DNA of 50,001 bases from an uncultured Clostridia bacterium (GCA_947058885.1 CAMSIF010000006.1:1-50001); one strand, 5' to 3'. Counted from the first letter of the stretch, positions 23,101-32,217 are shown. Notes: generated by a model not told the origin, from the sequence alone. Translations and numbers: made by a program.

Positions 23101-24884
23101 CCTACCGCAAGCCGCCGGAGGAGAATTCTATCCACACCTTTGACCATATCATCTTCCGCCGCGACCACGGAGACGTCCCGCCGGACTACGGAGCTATTAC
23201 CGGACATGTAGTGGAGCTGAAGCTGCCCACTCATCTGGAGGCTATCAGCTCCACCCGTATCCGGGAGGCGGTGGACCAGGGCCGGGATATCTCCAACCTC
23301 ATCGACCCGGTGGCGCAGGAATTCATCTACCTCCACGGCCTCTACCTGCGGGAGCCCCAGGACAAACCTCTGCTGCGGATGGAAGATATGTCCTTCCAGC
23401 GGCGGCTGGAGCTGACGGAGGAGACGGAAGCTCTGCTGCGGCCCGCTGTTCTGGCGGGCCACCCGGACCCGGACGGCCTGTTTGCCAGACTCCGGCAGCT
23501 GAAGGACCATGTTTATGTTCTGCGCCAGGAGGAGAGCGGTACGGCCCTTGGCTTTGCCAGCTTCCGGTGCCTGGATTCCCACCAGCTGTTCTCCCGTCTG
23601 GGCAGCGCGGAGCTTACCGCCTTCGTCCGCCAGCAGACGGGAGGCCGGGCCCTGATTATCAGCGGCATCTACGTGCCCCGGGGCCCGAATCAGCTGGATT
23701 TGTGCCAGCTGCTTCTGACGGAAGTCATTACCCTAGCCCTGCGGCAGGAGTACGCCTACGCCCTCTTCTGTCCGGCGGAGCCTGTGGCCGCCTATGTGCG
23801 GGAGATCCTTATTCTACAGGGCTTTGTCACCGCGCCGGTGGCCTCGGGAGAACAGGAATTGCTGGCAGTGGATATGCGCCGTCCCATTGTCCTCACCCGA
23901 AATGTGGAGACCTCCATTAAAGCGCCCTTCGCGTCCAATCCAGCGGTGCTCGCCGCCGTTTCCGCCGCCCACAGAAAACTCCAGCGTTCCCTGACAGAGC
24001 TGTACCCGGGCTGTCTGGTGCTTTCCATGTCGGCGGGGGTGATTTACCAGCGGCTTCTGCGGAAAATCGCCGCCTGCAACGGAGTCCCGGCGGAGCCTGC
24101 CGGTGTGCTGGGGGACTGCATCTGCGTGCCCTTCGGCAAAATCCTCCGTGGGGTGGCGGTGCCCAATACCGTCACCAAGACCCTCCACACCGACAAGGTT
24201 TACGAGCCGGATCTCTCTTCCTATTCCATTGAATCCTACCCCTTCTATCCGCCCCTGCCGGACCAGGTACGGATGATTCAAAGCTTTAACCGCCCGGTAA
24301 TCCTGGTGGACGATATGCTCCACGACGGAAAACGTATCCGCCGTATCGCCCCTCTTCTGGCGGAGAGCGGCGCGCAGGTGCGGCAGGTGCTGGTGGGTTA
24401 TCTCACCGGCGTGGGCCGGGACACGATGGAGCTTCTGGGCTGCCCGGTGGACAGCGTGTACTATCTGCCCAACCTGCGGATGCGGTTTGTGGAATCTACC
24501 CTGTATCCCTTCATCGGCGGCGACACGGTGCGCCGGAGCGAGCCTATGGCCGGAGGTCTCCAGCCAGCGGTAAACCGGATTTTCCCATACGCAGCCCCGG
24601 ATTTCAGCGAGGACTGTGCCGACGGCTCTACCTACCGGCTGTCCCTGTGCTGCCTGGAGAACGCCCGGGATATCCTGCTGGCCCTGGAGACGGAGTACCG
24701 CGCCCTCTACGCCCGGAATCTGACCCTCAGCCGGTTAGGGGAGGCAGTGATTCTGCCGCTGTGTCCGGACAAGGGCAGCTGCATGGTCTATGATCTCAGC
24801 CGCGCCGCGTCCGCATATCTGGATAATGATATTGAGATGCTGCGGCGGCTGCAAGCCAGCGTGAAAATTGTCATTGGAGGGTAA
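20139..24884 (+). CDS. 1581-residue HD / helical-repeat / nucleotidyltransferase / PRTase protein
   Basis: Start ATG 20139 follows GGGGGG; an ATG at 20103 lies inside the promoter. Order of domains: an HD domain (about 180-290) with His186/187, His215-Asp216, His255 and Asp276, a metal phosphohydrolase set; a long helical region without obvious motifs, resembling HEAT-type repeats (about 380-870); an adenylyl/cytidylyltransferase domain (about 885-1070) with FFPGTFDPFTLSHKG (889-900 core) and ISSTRIREAV from 1036, closest in look to NadD; a GNAT-like segment (about 1085-1250); and a phosphoribosyltransferase-like domain with VILVDDMLHDGKR at 1387-1399, the PRPP loop. A helical tail follows. 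The set suggests cleavage and rebuilding of a nucleotide or its precursor. The whole protein is known to me only as 'cytidyltransferase-related'; function not established. One base separates it from the next gene. Confidence 0.85.
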   Translation: MNKKRIRQMSASLLRRLTTQPAVRWLAPHRDMLVRLLEEQNFIQRFVPLYDGTRLKCANILMLCREELDCLAPEPEEGWLAFAYDFARKSMFPDPAFEPRRERYGAGAAFLLALLQVLLDAERAKLPADPLWQLELLEDGELEGLAHQDSYRLFLRSYRREYVYEMMRLGLEATPFRTLEHIAGVHHVALSVARDLKAAGVPIDLALVSASAAGHDIGKFGCRPGERVPYLHYYYTDLWFRRRHMEDIGYVAANHSVWDLELDYLSVESLVLIYADFRVKQERGPAGQEITKISTLTEAFDVILSKLDNVDDAKRTRYTFVYAKLRDFERYMVSLGADTSLGGGARSGPSGRKDVALMDPAEAVEALRLLGAEHNIALMSRLTNQRSFAGLLELARGETDWRRLRAYLGVFNSYSVYLSAPQKVQTLAFLYELLMHREGDIRRQAAALIGEIIARFQAGYVKEKPANYVPDSRASMDLDQWKLYLEKVVCPDAKLMAQHRRWISYQLKTIVNSLLEKCGADRRGLFLKAFLRYYRHPDRLEDEVAFQLLETATALPRDVLEDRQRSSLLAFAHALSDRETEEVRVAAGLLMEYLSRRAVPAEKAKTASAPGLKLEQHLTDEEVSEIFLDNLKAATPWIVKQVNIRRLTRFAQDGGGRLLHIATHLTNLVKVSGQVAVRQSAGDALLDIAPQLTAEERNEVAVELGRGLEIGQLEFSKYIPDCLGRFCLWLPPDLLEEMLDDLDETLCSSNGRVISLALDTAAVIYEEYDTYRVRFPEEDEIYRRRRERLLGMLLKGLAGIQPEVRQEALFVLGRRVFGSKTLGRHEKRRAFLLTLKKILALVGEMPGDELTFYYRAAMLGRLYRFVTEEEILHGGFQFEEPRPVAFFPGTFDPFTLSHKGIVRAIRDLGFEVMLAIDEFSWSKKTQPHRTRRRIAAISTADEFHVSIFPENFSVNIANPQNLAALRAAFPNRTTAIVVGSDVVANASSYRKPPEENSIHTFDHIIFRRDHGDVPPDYGAITGHVVELKLPTHLEAISSTRIREAVDQGRDISNLIDPVAQEFIYLHGLYLREPQDKPLLRMEDMSFQRRLELTEETEALLRPAVLAGHPDPDGLFARLRQLKDHVYVLRQEESGTALGFASFRCLDSHQLFSRLGSAELTAFVRQQTGGRALIISGIYVPRGPNQLDLCQLLLTEVITLALRQEYAYALFCPAEPVAAYVREILILQGFVTAPVASGEQELLAVDMRRPIVLTRNVETSIKAPFASNPAVLAAVSAAHRKLQRSLTELYPGCLVLSMSAGVIYQRLLRKIAACNGVPAEPAGVLGDCICVPFGKILRGVAVPNTVTKTLHTDKVYEPDLSSYSIESYPFYPPLPDQVRMIQSFNRPVILVDDMLHDGKRIRRIAPLLAESGAQVRQVLVGYLTGVGRDTMELLGCPVDSVYYLPNLRMRFVESTLYPFIGGDTVRRSEPMAGGLQPAVNRIFPYAAPDFSEDCADGSTYRLSLCCLENARDILLALETEYRALYARNLTLSRLGEAVILPLCPDKGSCMVYDLSRAASAYLDNDIEMLRRLQASVKIVIGG

Positions 24885-24885
24885 A

Positions 24886-26589
24886 ATGGGATACTATTTG
24901 TATAAAAATCACGTATTATACGGAGAAGGGGCGCCGGGAAAACCTCTGGACCGCCTTCCGGAAGAGGAGGAAATCCTGTGCCTCTTCCGCCGGAAGCCCC
25001 TTACAGGACGTGAAACCTTTCCCGTCACCGCTTCCGCTCAGCTGACCGCCGCCGAGGGGCCGGAATCCCTGACGGCCAATGGAGAAAGTGTTCCGGGCAT
25101 CCCGGCGGATTTGGAGGAAGCTGTCCGTCAGGGCAGGGCGCGGGCAGTGAATGCCGACCATCCCCGCTGGGAGGAGCTGCTGGACCTGCCCCATCCGCCG
25201 GAAAAGCGCCGGGTCCATCTGCTGGCCCTGGGGGATGTGGGCAGTACGCTGGCCCTGGGGCTGCGGCTTCTGGGCGGGGATGTGCTCTCCGCTATCGGTA
25301 TCTGCGACCTGCGGCCCAACGTGGCGGAACGGTGGGAGTTCGAGCTTAACCAGATTAACACCCCGGCGGGCGCGGGATTACCCCCGGTAGAAATTGTCGA
25401 TATCCATCACATATTTGACTGCGATGTATTCCTCTTCTGCGCGTCCCGGTTCGTGCCGGACACGGCGGTAAAAACCGGAGACGTGCGCATGGCCCAATAT
25501 GAGCTTAACCGGGAGCTGGCCGCCAGCTATGGCCGCATGGCCCGGGAAAACCATTTTCAAGGGCTGTTCTGCGTGGTCAGCGATCCGGTGGACCCCCTGT
25601 GCCGGGCAGTGCTGCTGGAAAGCAACAAAAACGAGGCCGGAGAGCTGGACGGCCAGGGGCTTTTCCCCCACCAGGTCCGAGGGTTCGGGCTGGGCGTGAT
25701 GAATGCCCGGGCGGCTTACTACGCCCAAAAGGACCCGCGCTTCGCGGACTTCCTCACCGACGGACGGACCTTTGGTCCCCACGGCGAGGGGTTGGTAGTG
25801 GCCAATTCCATTCGCCGCTACGACGGCGCGCTGTCCAGAGAACTGACGGAGAAGACCAAACACGCCAATCTGGACATGCGGGAATTGGGCTATAAGCCCT
25901 ACGTGGCTCCGGCGTTGTCGTCGGGAGCGCTGAGCCTGCTGCTGTGTTTGCGGGGGGAATGGCATTGTTCGTCGGTTTTTCTGGACGACATCTTCATGGG
26001 TGTCCGCAACCGCTTGACAGAAAAAGGCTGTGAAGTGGAACAGCTTGCCATGCCGGACGCTCTGCTGGACCGCATTCGGGAGACCATGGCGGAGCTGAAA
26101 ATGGTCGAATTGGACGTTGCCGCCGGAGACGCGGATAACGCGATTACCGTTATGCGGGAGGTGTCCCGGTGGGGACGGGAACGGGGCCTGCGGCTCTGGC
26201 CGGAGGAGTGTTTGACGAGAGAAGCCCTGGTAACAGAGGAAGCCGGACCGGAGAGCTTCTGCGTGGGGGCTTTTGGCGGGGAAACGGCCTGCGCGTTTAT
26301 TTTGCAGTGGCAGGACCGGGAGTGGTGGCCTAACGCCCCCGCGGGAGAGGCGGCTTATCTCCACAAGCTCTGCGTCCGGCGGGATTTTGCCGGGAAAAAT
26401 GTCCCGGCGAAGGTCCTGGATTATATCAAGCGGGAGTGTAAAAAGCGGGGCGCGGCGGCAATTCGGCTGGATACTGCCTGGGATGAGGAGACTGTGAAAA
26501 ATATATATTTGCGTCTTGGATTTGAGATTGCAGGCAGGAAGGAACTGCCCAATGGACGGGTTATGGCGTTGTATGAAATGAAGGTTTAG
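24886..26589 (+). CDS. Lactate/malate dehydrogenase-like protein fused to GNAT domain
   Basis: 567 residues from ATG 24886, after GGAGGG at the end of the giant gene. After about 105 residues of unclear type comes a Rossmann start, HLLALGDVGSTLALGLRLLG (from about 110). Features of the lactate/malate dehydrogenase superfamily follow in order: a VKTGDVRMAQYELNREL segment (substrate arginine region), VVSDPVDPLCRAVL near 228 (the N-P-V-D motif, here DPVD), RGFGLGVMNARAAYY, and GPHGE at 297-301, whose His299 stands at the catalytic histidine. The last 130 residues are a GNAT domain: EAAYLHKLCVRRDFAGKNVP, then EETVKNIYLRLGFEIAGRKE. It is therefore a probable 2-hydroxyacid or similar oxidoreductase joined to an acyltransferase. 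Substrates unknown. It lies one base from both neighbours. Confidence 0.8.
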   Translation: MGYYLYKNHVLYGEGAPGKPLDRLPEEEEILCLFRRKPLTGRETFPVTASAQLTAAEGPESLTANGESVPGIPADLEEAVRQGRARAVNADHPRWEELLDLPHPPEKRRVHLLALGDVGSTLALGLRLLGGDVLSAIGICDLRPNVAERWEFELNQINTPAGAGLPPVEIVDIHHIFDCDVFLFCASRFVPDTAVKTGDVRMAQYELNRELAASYGRMARENHFQGLFCVVSDPVDPLCRAVLLESNKNEAGELDGQGLFPHQVRGFGLGVMNARAAYYAQKDPRFADFLTDGRTFGPHGEGLVVANSIRRYDGALSRELTEKTKHANLDMRELGYKPYVAPALSSGALSLLLCLRGEWHCSSVFLDDIFMGVRNRLTEKGCEVEQLAMPDALLDRIRETMAELKMVELDVAAGDADNAITVMREVSRWGRERGLRLWPEECLTREALVTEEAGPESFCVGAFGGETACAFILQWQDREWWPNAPAGEAAYLHKLCVRRDFAGKNVPAKVLDYIKRECKKRGAAAIRLDTAWDEETVKNIYLRLGFEIAGRKELPNGRVMALYEMKV

Positions 26590-26590
26590 T

Positions 26591-27628
26591 ATGTCGATTG
26601 TTGCTATTTTACCACAGAATGATTACAGCGAGGAATTAAAAGCTGTCCTCCAGCCCCTCCTTCCCGAGGACGCTCTCTGGCGGGACCCGGCGGACGGTCT
26701 GGAGGGCCTTCGGGGCAGGAAGCTTCTCTTCGCCGTGGCCCTGGACCGGGGAGGCTGCAACCTCAGCTACTACCGAATGCTCTCGGTACTCCGCCTGGGA
26801 GACGGCCTTTTGGAGGGATGCCTGGCCGTAGTGGTGGTTACCGGCGTGGGGGAGCTCTACACCAAGGACGTGGCCCGGGATATGGTGCTGGCGGCCAATC
26901 TGGCGGGATGCGCCTTTCTGGGGCGGCCGCTGGTGGAGGCTACCGGGTCCCTGCGGAATTTCCAGGTCCAGGCGCAAATCCACGGCACCGACGAGCCTAC
27001 AGCTTTCCGTATCGCTCTGGCGGAGCTGGCGGGACGGCTTCTGGACTGGGAACCCCTGCCGCCGCCCCGGCGCGTGCTGGCCCTCCACGCCTCCGCCCGC
27101 GCCACCAGCAATACCCTTGCGCTGTGGGAACTGGTGAAATCCAGCTTGCCGGAGGAAGTGGCGGTGCAGGAGGTCTGCCTGCAAAACGGTACGCTGGCCG
27201 ACTGCATTGGGTGTACATACACCACATGCCTCCACTTCGGCCAGGGAGGCGGCTGTTTCTACGGCGGGCCTATGGTGGACGAGGTGTTTCCGGCGGTCCG
27301 GGACTGCGACGCCCTGGTAATGCTCTGCGCCAACTACAACGACGCCCTGGCGGCTAATCTGACGGCCTTTGTCAACCGCCTGACGGCCCTCTTTCGCCAG
27401 AGCAGGTTTTATGATAAGCGGCTTTACGGCCTTATTGTCTCCGGCTACTCCGGCGGAGATTTAATTGCCCGGCAGCTGATATCGGGGCTGAATATGAACA
27501 AGAGCTTTTATCTGCCTCCCCGGTTCTGTATGCTGGAGACGGCTAACGAGAAGGGAAGTCTGGTGAAGCTTCCGGGTATCGCGGAGAGGGGGGCGGCGTT
27601 TGCGGCCCGGATGATGTCCGGAGAGTGA
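26591..27628 (+). CDS. Flavodoxin-fold NAD(P)H-dependent FMN reductase-like protein with N-terminal extension
   Basis: 345 residues. Residues about 1-150 are an unrecognised alpha/beta domain with LLFAVALDRGGCNLSYYRML and a VVVVTGVGELYTKDVARDM segment. From about 157 a flavodoxin-like reductase domain begins: VLALHASARATSNTLALWEL (flavin phosphate loop), then ADCIGCTYTTCLHFGQGGGC (C-x-x-C-rich turn seen in iron-sulfur flavoproteins), DALVMLCANYNDALAANLTA (second flavin loop) and GLIVSGYSGGDL. It would carry FMN and perhaps a cluster at the four cysteines. It follows the dehydrogenase-GNAT gene with a single base between. Electron transfer within the operon's pathway is inference. Confidence 0.78.
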   Translation: MSIVAILPQNDYSEELKAVLQPLLPEDALWRDPADGLEGLRGRKLLFAVALDRGGCNLSYYRMLSVLRLGDGLLEGCLAVVVVTGVGELYTKDVARDMVLAANLAGCAFLGRPLVEATGSLRNFQVQAQIHGTDEPTAFRIALAELAGRLLDWEPLPPPRRVLALHASARATSNTLALWELVKSSLPEEVAVQEVCLQNGTLADCIGCTYTTCLHFGQGGGCFYGGPMVDEVFPAVRDCDALVMLCANYNDALAANLTAFVNRLTALFRQSRFYDKRLYGLIVSGYSGGDLIARQLISGLNMNKSFYLPPRFCMLETANEKGSLVKLPGIAERGAAFAARMMSGE

Positions 27629-27638
27629 GGAGAATTCT

Positions 27639-28166
27639 GTGCGTAAGATTATTCTGGATAAAGATGAGCTGTCCGGGACAATTCTGGATTTGGGCGGCGG
27701 AGGCGAGGGCGTTATTGGACGGATTTGCGGAGGGCGGGTGACTGCCATCGACAACCGGCAGGAGGAGCTGGACGAGGCCACAGCCGGGGCACGAAAACTG
27801 CTGATGGATGCCCGGAAGCTCCAGTTTCCGGATGAGGCGTTTGACTGCGTCACCAGCTTTTACACCCTCATGTATATCCAGCGGGAGGACCACGGGGCGG
27901 TGGCCCGGGAGGCATACCGGGTGCTGAAGTCCGGCGGAATATTCCATGTCTGGGATGGGGAGATTTTCTCAGCATACCCGGAGCCGTATCTGGCAGAGCT
28001 GGATATTGATGCGGCTGGAGAGGCAATACATACTACCTACGGCATTATTAAGGAGAACGCCGCACAGGATGCGGATTGGGTGACGGAGGTCTGTGTCAGG
28101 GCTGGTTTCACCCCGGTACAGCGGGTTGAGGAGGCAGGGCATTTCCGTCTGGCCTTTCAAAAATAA
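27639..28166 (+). CDS. Class I SAM-dependent methyltransferase
   Basis: 175 residues from GTG 27639, ten bases after the previous stop and preceded by GAGGAG. SAM-binding motif I is ILDLGGGGEGVIGRICGG (16-33); the acidic end of strand 2 is VTAIDNRQEEL; motif for adenine MDARKLQFPDEAFDCVTSFY; and the post-motif helix REAYRVLKSGGIFHVWDG is standard for small-molecule methyltransferases of the UbiE/Methyltransf_11 type. No nucleic-acid-binding extension is present, so a small-molecule substrate is likeliest. It ends the four-gene operon, right before a strong hairpin. Confidence 0.88.
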   Translation: MRKIILDKDELSGTILDLGGGGEGVIGRICGGRVTAIDNRQEELDEATAGARKLLMDARKLQFPDEAFDCVTSFYTLMYIQREDHGAVAREAYRVLKSGGIFHVWDGEIFSAYPEPYLAELDIDAAGEAIHTTYGIIKENAAQDADWVTEVCVRAGFTPVQRVEEAGHFRLAFQK

Positions 28167-28168
28167 AA

Positions 28169-28201
28169 AGCGCCCCTGGAGAATGGTTCTCCAGGGGCGC
28201 T
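28169..28201. terminator. Shared terminator between convergent operons
   Basis: Perfect 15-bp stem AGCGCCCCTGGAGAA / TTCTCCAGGGGCGCT with a TGG loop. Minus-strand transcripts get a T-rich tail (CTTTTTATTTTT) and so stop well here; for the plus-strand operon the T run is poor and the hairpin may mainly end the mRNA. Confidence 0.8.
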
Positions 28202-28208
28202 GTGATAT

Positions 28209-29468
28209 TCATGACCAGATAACCGTTGCGAAATAGTCCTCTGGGGTCTCGGCCCGGCGGATGAGCCGGACGGAGCCGTCCTCGCGCAGAAGCAGTTCGG
28301 CGGAACGGAGTTTGCCGTTGTAGTTGTAGCCCATGGAGTGACCGTGCGCGCCAGTGTCGTGGATGACCAGCAGGTCCCCCCGGCGGATTTCCGGCAGCAT
28401 ACGGTCAACGGCGAACTTGTCGCAGTTCTCGCAGAGGGCGCCGGTGACGTCGTATTGATGGTCGTGGGGGGCGTCTTCGCGGCCCGCCACGGTAATGTGG
28501 TGATAGGCCCCGTAGACGGCGGGACGCATGAGGTCGGCGGCGCAGGCGTCCACGCCCACATACTCCTTGTAGATGTGCTTGAAGTGGAGGACCTTTGTCA
28601 CCAGACAGCCGTAGGGACCCAGCATAAACCGTCCCAGCTCCCCGCAGAGCCGCACATCGCCCATACCGGCGGGCACGAGAATTTCCTCGTAGCTGCGCCG
28701 CACACCCTCGCCGATGACGGCGATGTTGTTGGCCTCCTGGTCCGGGCGGTAGGGGATGCCGATACCGCCGGAGAGGTTGATATATTGGATGTGACAGCCT
28801 GTCTCGGACTTCAACTCCACCGCCAGTTGAAACAGAATGGCCGCCAGGGCGGGGTAGTAGTCGTTGGAGATGGTGTTGGAGGCCAGGAAGGCGTGGATGC
28901 CGAAGTGCTTTGCGCCTTTGGCGGCCAGACGCCGGAAGGCCTCGGCCAGCTGGGGGCGGGTCATGCCGTATTTGGCGTCGCCGGGGGTGTCCATGACCTG
29001 GAAACCCTCCTTGCTCTCCCCAAGGGTAAAGACGCCGCCGGGGTTGTAACGGCAGAAAATGGTCTCGGGGATGTGACCGATGGATTCCTCCAGGAAGTCC
29101 ACGTGGGTCAGGTCGTCCAGGTTGATGACAGCCCCCAGGCGGTCCGCCAGCTGGTATTCCTCCGCCAGAGTGTTGTTGGAGGAGAACATAATCTCGCTGC
29201 CCTGGAAGCCGCACTTTTCCGCCAGCATTAGCTCGGTGAGGCTGGAGCAGTCCGCGCCGCAGCCCTCCTCCCGGAGGATTTTCAGGATGGTGGGGTTAGG
29301 GGTGGCTTTGACGGCAAAATACTCCTTGAAGCCGGGGTTCCAGGAGAAAGCGCGGCACAGATTCCGGGCGTTTTCCCGGATACCCTTTTCGTCGTAGAGG
29401 TGGAAGGGGGTGGGGTAGGTCTCCGCGATTTTATCCAGCTGTGCCTTGGTTACAAAGGGACGTTTCAT
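28209..29468 (-). CDS. PLP-dependent decarboxylase of the LysA/diaminopimelate family
   Basis: 419 residues from ATG 29468 (AGGA nine bases upstream); longer in-frame starts would run into asnS. Fold type III: the PLP lysine is Lys54 in EYFAVKATPNP, followed by GCGADCSSLTELMLA, the His of FGIHAFLAS, the glycine loop NLSGGIGIPY and GELGRFMLGP (equivalent of E-P-G-R). The usual CESxD motif of the family appears as LCENCDKF, and the end carries HDTGAHGHSMGYNYN. It may be true diaminopimelate decarboxylase (last step to lysine) or a relative acting on another amino acid; the altered motif keeps this open. It follows asnS by 17 bases, so the two share a transcript, unlike classical lysA. Confidence 0.82.
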   Translation of the reverse strand: MKRPFVTKAQLDKIAETYPTPFHLYDEKGIRENARNLCRAFSWNPGFKEYFAVKATPNPTILKILREEGCGADCSSLTELMLAEKCGFQGSEIMFSSNNTLAEEYQLADRLGAVINLDDLTHVDFLEESIGHIPETIFCRYNPGGVFTLGESKEGFQVMDTPGDAKYGMTRPQLAEAFRRLAAKGAKHFGIHAFLASNTISNDYYPALAAILFQLAVELKSETGCHIQYINLSGGIGIPYRPDQEANNIAVIGEGVRRSYEEILVPAGMGDVRLCGELGRFMLGPYGCLVTKVLHFKHIYKEYVGVDACAADLMRPAVYGAYHHITVAGREDAPHDHQYDVTGALCENCDKFAVDRMLPEIRRGDLLVIHDTGAHGHSMGYNYNGKLRSAELLLREDGSVRLIRRAETPEDYFATVIWS

Positions 29469-29485
29469 TGGTTTATCCTCGTTTT

Positions 29486-30880
<1,395 letters not shown>

Positions 30881-30932
30881 ATGATTTCACCTGCAATTTC
30901 ATAGAATTGGCGCATTTTTATAGATTAGGAGT

Positions 30933-30961
30933 ATTATACCGCCCGAAGAGAATTTTTACAA
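30933..30961 (-). promoter_or_regulatory. Promoter of asnS
   Basis: Minus-strand TTGTAA (30961-30956), 17 bp, TATAAT (30938-30933), about 50 bases ahead of the start codon. Confidence 0.8.
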
Positions 30962-31035
30962 GTGGTTTTGTTAGGTTTCGGAGAAAGTTCATCTGGCAAA
31001 ACATCCAAAAATTTTGTTTCAGCAACATTTTTCTC

Positions 31036-31064
31036 TTGACATTTTGTGAAGTTCTCTATATAAT
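31036..31064 (+). promoter_or_regulatory. Promoter of psuK
   Basis: TTGACA (31036-31041), 17 bp, TATAAT (31059-31064): a full consensus sigma-A promoter, expected to be strong unless repressed. A GTG start follows 46 bases later. Confidence 0.9.
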
Positions 31065-31110
31065 TAAGCATACGATTACGCAATAAACTTTTATTTATGG
31101 AGGTGAGATT

Positions 31111-32217
31111 GTGACCCAGCGGGAGAGGCAGATTCTGCGCTGGATTGAGGAGAACCCGATGATCAGCCAGCAGGAGTTGGCGGAGAAAGCGGGGATTACC
31201 CGGTCGTCGGCGGCGGTGCATATCTCTAATCTGATGAAGAAAGGTCATATAGCGGGGCGGGGATATATTGTACGGACGGCACCGTATGTCGTAGTAGTGG
31301 GCGGGGTGAATATGGACGTGGGAGGGCGGTCGAAGGGGCCGTTGATTCCCCGGGATTCTAACCCCGGACCAGTGCGGATGAGTTTGGGCGGTGTAGGGCG
31401 GAATATAGCTCACAATCTGGCGTTGCTGGGGGTGGAGACCCATTTGTTGACCGCGTTTGGAGATGATGTTTCGGCGCAGAAGCTTGCGGCGTCTTGTGGG
31501 GAGTTGGGGATTGATATCAGCCATGCACTGCAAGTGCCGGGAGGGGCTACGTCAACGTATCTCTATATTGCGGGTCCGGATGGAGATATGGAACTGGCGG
31601 TGTCGGATATGGATATTTATGAGCATGTGACACCGGCGTTTTTGAGTGGGCGGTCCGCGCTGCTGAATAACGCGCAGTTGGTGGTTGTGGATACCAATAT
31701 TCCGGAGGACTCAATTGGATGGCTGGCGGAGAACTGTAAGGCGCCTATTTTTTCGGACCCTGTGTCCACAACTAAAGCGGAGAAGCTTCGGGGTGTTTTG
31801 GGAAAGCTGCACACGCTTAAACCGAACAGGATTGAGGCAGAACTTTTGAGTGGAGTAGCGATTACAGACATAAAGAGCGCGGGAGAGGCGGCAACTAAGC
31901 TGTTGGAGACCGGGCTGAGGAGAGTTTTTATCAGCATGGGTGGAGACGGCGTTTATGCGGCTGACCATAATGGACAGATTCAAGTGCCGTGCGGGCCTGC
32001 GGAGATGGTAAATACTACCGGGTGCGGGGACGCTTTTATGGCGGCGATAGCGTGGGCTTACCTGGAGGGAACGGACTTGGAGGGTACCGCTAAGGCAGGG
32101 TTGGCGGCAGGCGGGATTGCAATGGAGAGTATGGAGACTATCAATCCGGCTATGTGCGAGGAAGAAGTACGCCGCCGCCTGCAATCAGGTTGGACAGCAG
32201 TTGACAGCAATTGTTAA
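31111..32217 (+). CDS. psuK: Pseudouridine kinase with N-terminal winged-helix domain
   Basis: 368 residues from GTG 31111, after GGAGGTGA. Residues 1-55 are a winged helix-turn-helix (RERQILRWIEENPMISQQEL, then ITRSSAAVHISNLMKKGHI). Residues 60-360 are a PfkB/ribokinase fold: VVVVGGVNMDVGG, the di-Gly region MSLGGVGRNIAHNLALLG, and the anion hole with catalytic Asp in NTTGCGDAFMAAI (Asp near 308). Next to psuG this marks it as pseudouridine kinase, making pseudouridine 5'-phosphate from ATP. The DNA-binding part could let the enzyme regulate its own promoter, as an inference. A 326-bp gap with a palindromic repeat separates it from psuG. Confidence 0.92.
   Translation: MTQRERQILRWIEENPMISQQELAEKAGITRSSAAVHISNLMKKGHIAGRGYIVRTAPYVVVVGGVNMDVGGRSKGPLIPRDSNPGPVRMSLGGVGRNIAHNLALLGVETHLLTAFGDDVSAQKLAASCGELGIDISHALQVPGGATSTYLYIAGPDGDMELAVSDMDIYEHVTPAFLSGRSALLNNAQLVVVDTNIPEDSIGWLAENCKAPIFSDPVSTTKAEKLRGVLGKLHTLKPNRIEAELLSGVAITDIKSAGEAATKLLETGLRRVFISMGGDGVYAADHNGQIQVPCGPAEMVNTTGCGDAFMAAIAWAYLEGTDLEGTAKAGLAAGGIAMESMETINPAMCEEEVRRRLQSGWTAVDSNC

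Noticed and set aside
30881-30932. T-box ahead of asnS
   Set aside because: The transcript leader is only about 45 bases and no T-box sequence is present.
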